From Gammaproteobacteria bacterium UBA5338 (GTDB lineage: Bacteria; Pseudomonadota; Gammaproteobacteria; Pseudomonadales; UBA5862), in NCBI GenBank assembly GCA_002408105.1, contig DHQM01000121.1, forward strand, positions 404-6,146: a stretch of 5,743 bases of DNA. Direction: 5' to 3'. Both the position numbers and the translations under genes were made by a program. How positions within the stretch are numbered: position 1 is the first letter of the stretch; the number at the start of each line of letters is the position of its first letter. The notes beneath the pieces were generated by a model. It was not told the DNA's origin and did no database searches. It worked only from the letters and a program-made list of their open reading frames with translations. Shown piece by piece: positions 5,431 through 5,743 of the stretch.

Positions 5431-5743
5431 CTAGCGGTCGTCGCGCTGCAGACTGATCCACAGCGCCTCGGCGCGGGCCAGGGGTTCGCCCCGCTCGTTG
5501 TACAGCGCGGCCCTGGTCGTGCCCTTGCGCCCTTCTCGACCCAGCGTCCAAGCCTGGACCCGCACCTCGGCTTCCGCTGGCACCGGCGCATCGATCGCCA
5601 CTGTCAAACGCCCCAACACCCAAGGCACCATTGCGAACGCCACCGAGTCCTCCAGCAGGGGGAATGAGCTGGTGCTATCGAGCGCCGCCCACACGAACAC
5701 AGGGTCGAGTTGGCCATCGGCATTGCAGAAATTGGTGTGCACC
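5431..5743 (-). CDS. Hotdog-fold, acyl-CoA thioesterase-like protein (C-terminal part, cut by window end)
   Basis: This is the 3' portion of a - strand gene; the stop is TAG (complement of 5431-5433) and about 103 residues are visible before the window edge. A GTG exists at 5742, but it lies at the edge and the family is longer, so the true start is probably outside. The visible part has a VFVWAALDS segment, then LGRLTVAIDAPVPAEAEVRV, AWTLGREGRKG and ALYNERGEPLARAEALWI. This strand pattern, with its RLTV..D.PVP and GRKG...LY...G..LA.A..LWI signature, fits the last strands of a hotdog domain in thioesterase-like proteins. The catalytic part would lie mostly in the missing N-terminal half, so the substrate cannot be inferred. 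The gene is convergent with lipA, with 3 bp between the stops, and shows no sign of belonging to the lipoate unit. That it is a real gene is fairly sure; the specific function is unknown. Confidence 0.68.
   Translation of the reverse strand, partial: VHTNFCNADGQLDPVFVWAALDSTSSFPLLEDSVAFAMVPWVLGRLTVAIDAPVPAEAEVRVQAWTLGREGRKGTTRAALYNERGEPLARAEALWISLQRDDR

Noticed and set aside
1..5743. Search for an undescribed system, mobile element, CRISPR array, tRNA or other RNA gene
   Set aside because: Nearly every base is covered by well-known housekeeping genes in a conserved order. There are no arrays, transposase remnants or tRNA-like folds, and the only gap over 100 bp is 2150-2279.

Overview
This GC-rich window carries a classic proteobacterial housekeeping cluster for the cell envelope and for lipoate. 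The order is rodA (3' end only) - mltB - rlpA - dacA - ybeD/DUF493 - lipB - lipA, all on the + strand, followed by the 3' part of a convergent - strand gene for a hotdog-fold (thioesterase-like) protein. Two things suggest a non-enteric, GC-rich proteobacterium, most likely a gammaproteobacterium with a betaproteobacterium as the alternative. First, mltB sits between rodA and rlpA, as in pseudomonads and unlike E. coli. Second, lipB and lipA are directly adjacent, without the regulator gene that separates them in E. coli. I cannot name a genus from the sequence alone.

Layout: 1-332 is the C-terminal end of the elongasome glycosyltransferase RodA. 325-1365 is the lytic transglycosylase MltB, which overlaps rodA by 8 bp. 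1337-2149 is RlpA, a lipoprotein with a DPBB and a SPOR domain; it starts with GTG inside mltB, a 29-bp overlap. 2150-2279 is the largest gap and holds a candidate extended -10 promoter and GC-rich inverted repeats. 2280-3479 is the D,D-carboxypeptidase DacA (PBP5/6 type). 3480-3529 holds a strong hairpin and then a good Shine-Dalgarno site. 3530-3799 is the small DUF493 protein YbeD. 3796-4446 is LipB, whose GTG start overlaps the ybeD stop (GTGA). 4450-5427 is the lipoyl synthase LipA, 3 bp after lipB. 5431-5743 (-) is the hotdog protein, cut by the window end.

The genes fall into two functional blocks. RodA, MltB, RlpA and DacA build and remodel peptidoglycan: glycan polymerisation, glycan cleavage, processing of denuded glycan, and trimming of the terminal D-Ala. 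LipB and LipA carry out the two steps of endogenous lipoate biosynthesis: octanoyl transfer from ACP, then sulfur insertion. YbeD is the conserved but poorly understood link between the blocks. The overlaps suggest a rodA-mltB-rlpA translational unit and a ybeD-lipB-lipA unit, with dacA possibly starting its own transcript.

Every gene has its expected catalytic motifs and none looks broken. I found no mobile element, CRISPR array, RNA gene or undescribed system. The points worth a second look are regulatory (hairpins, promoter, overlaps) and are modest.
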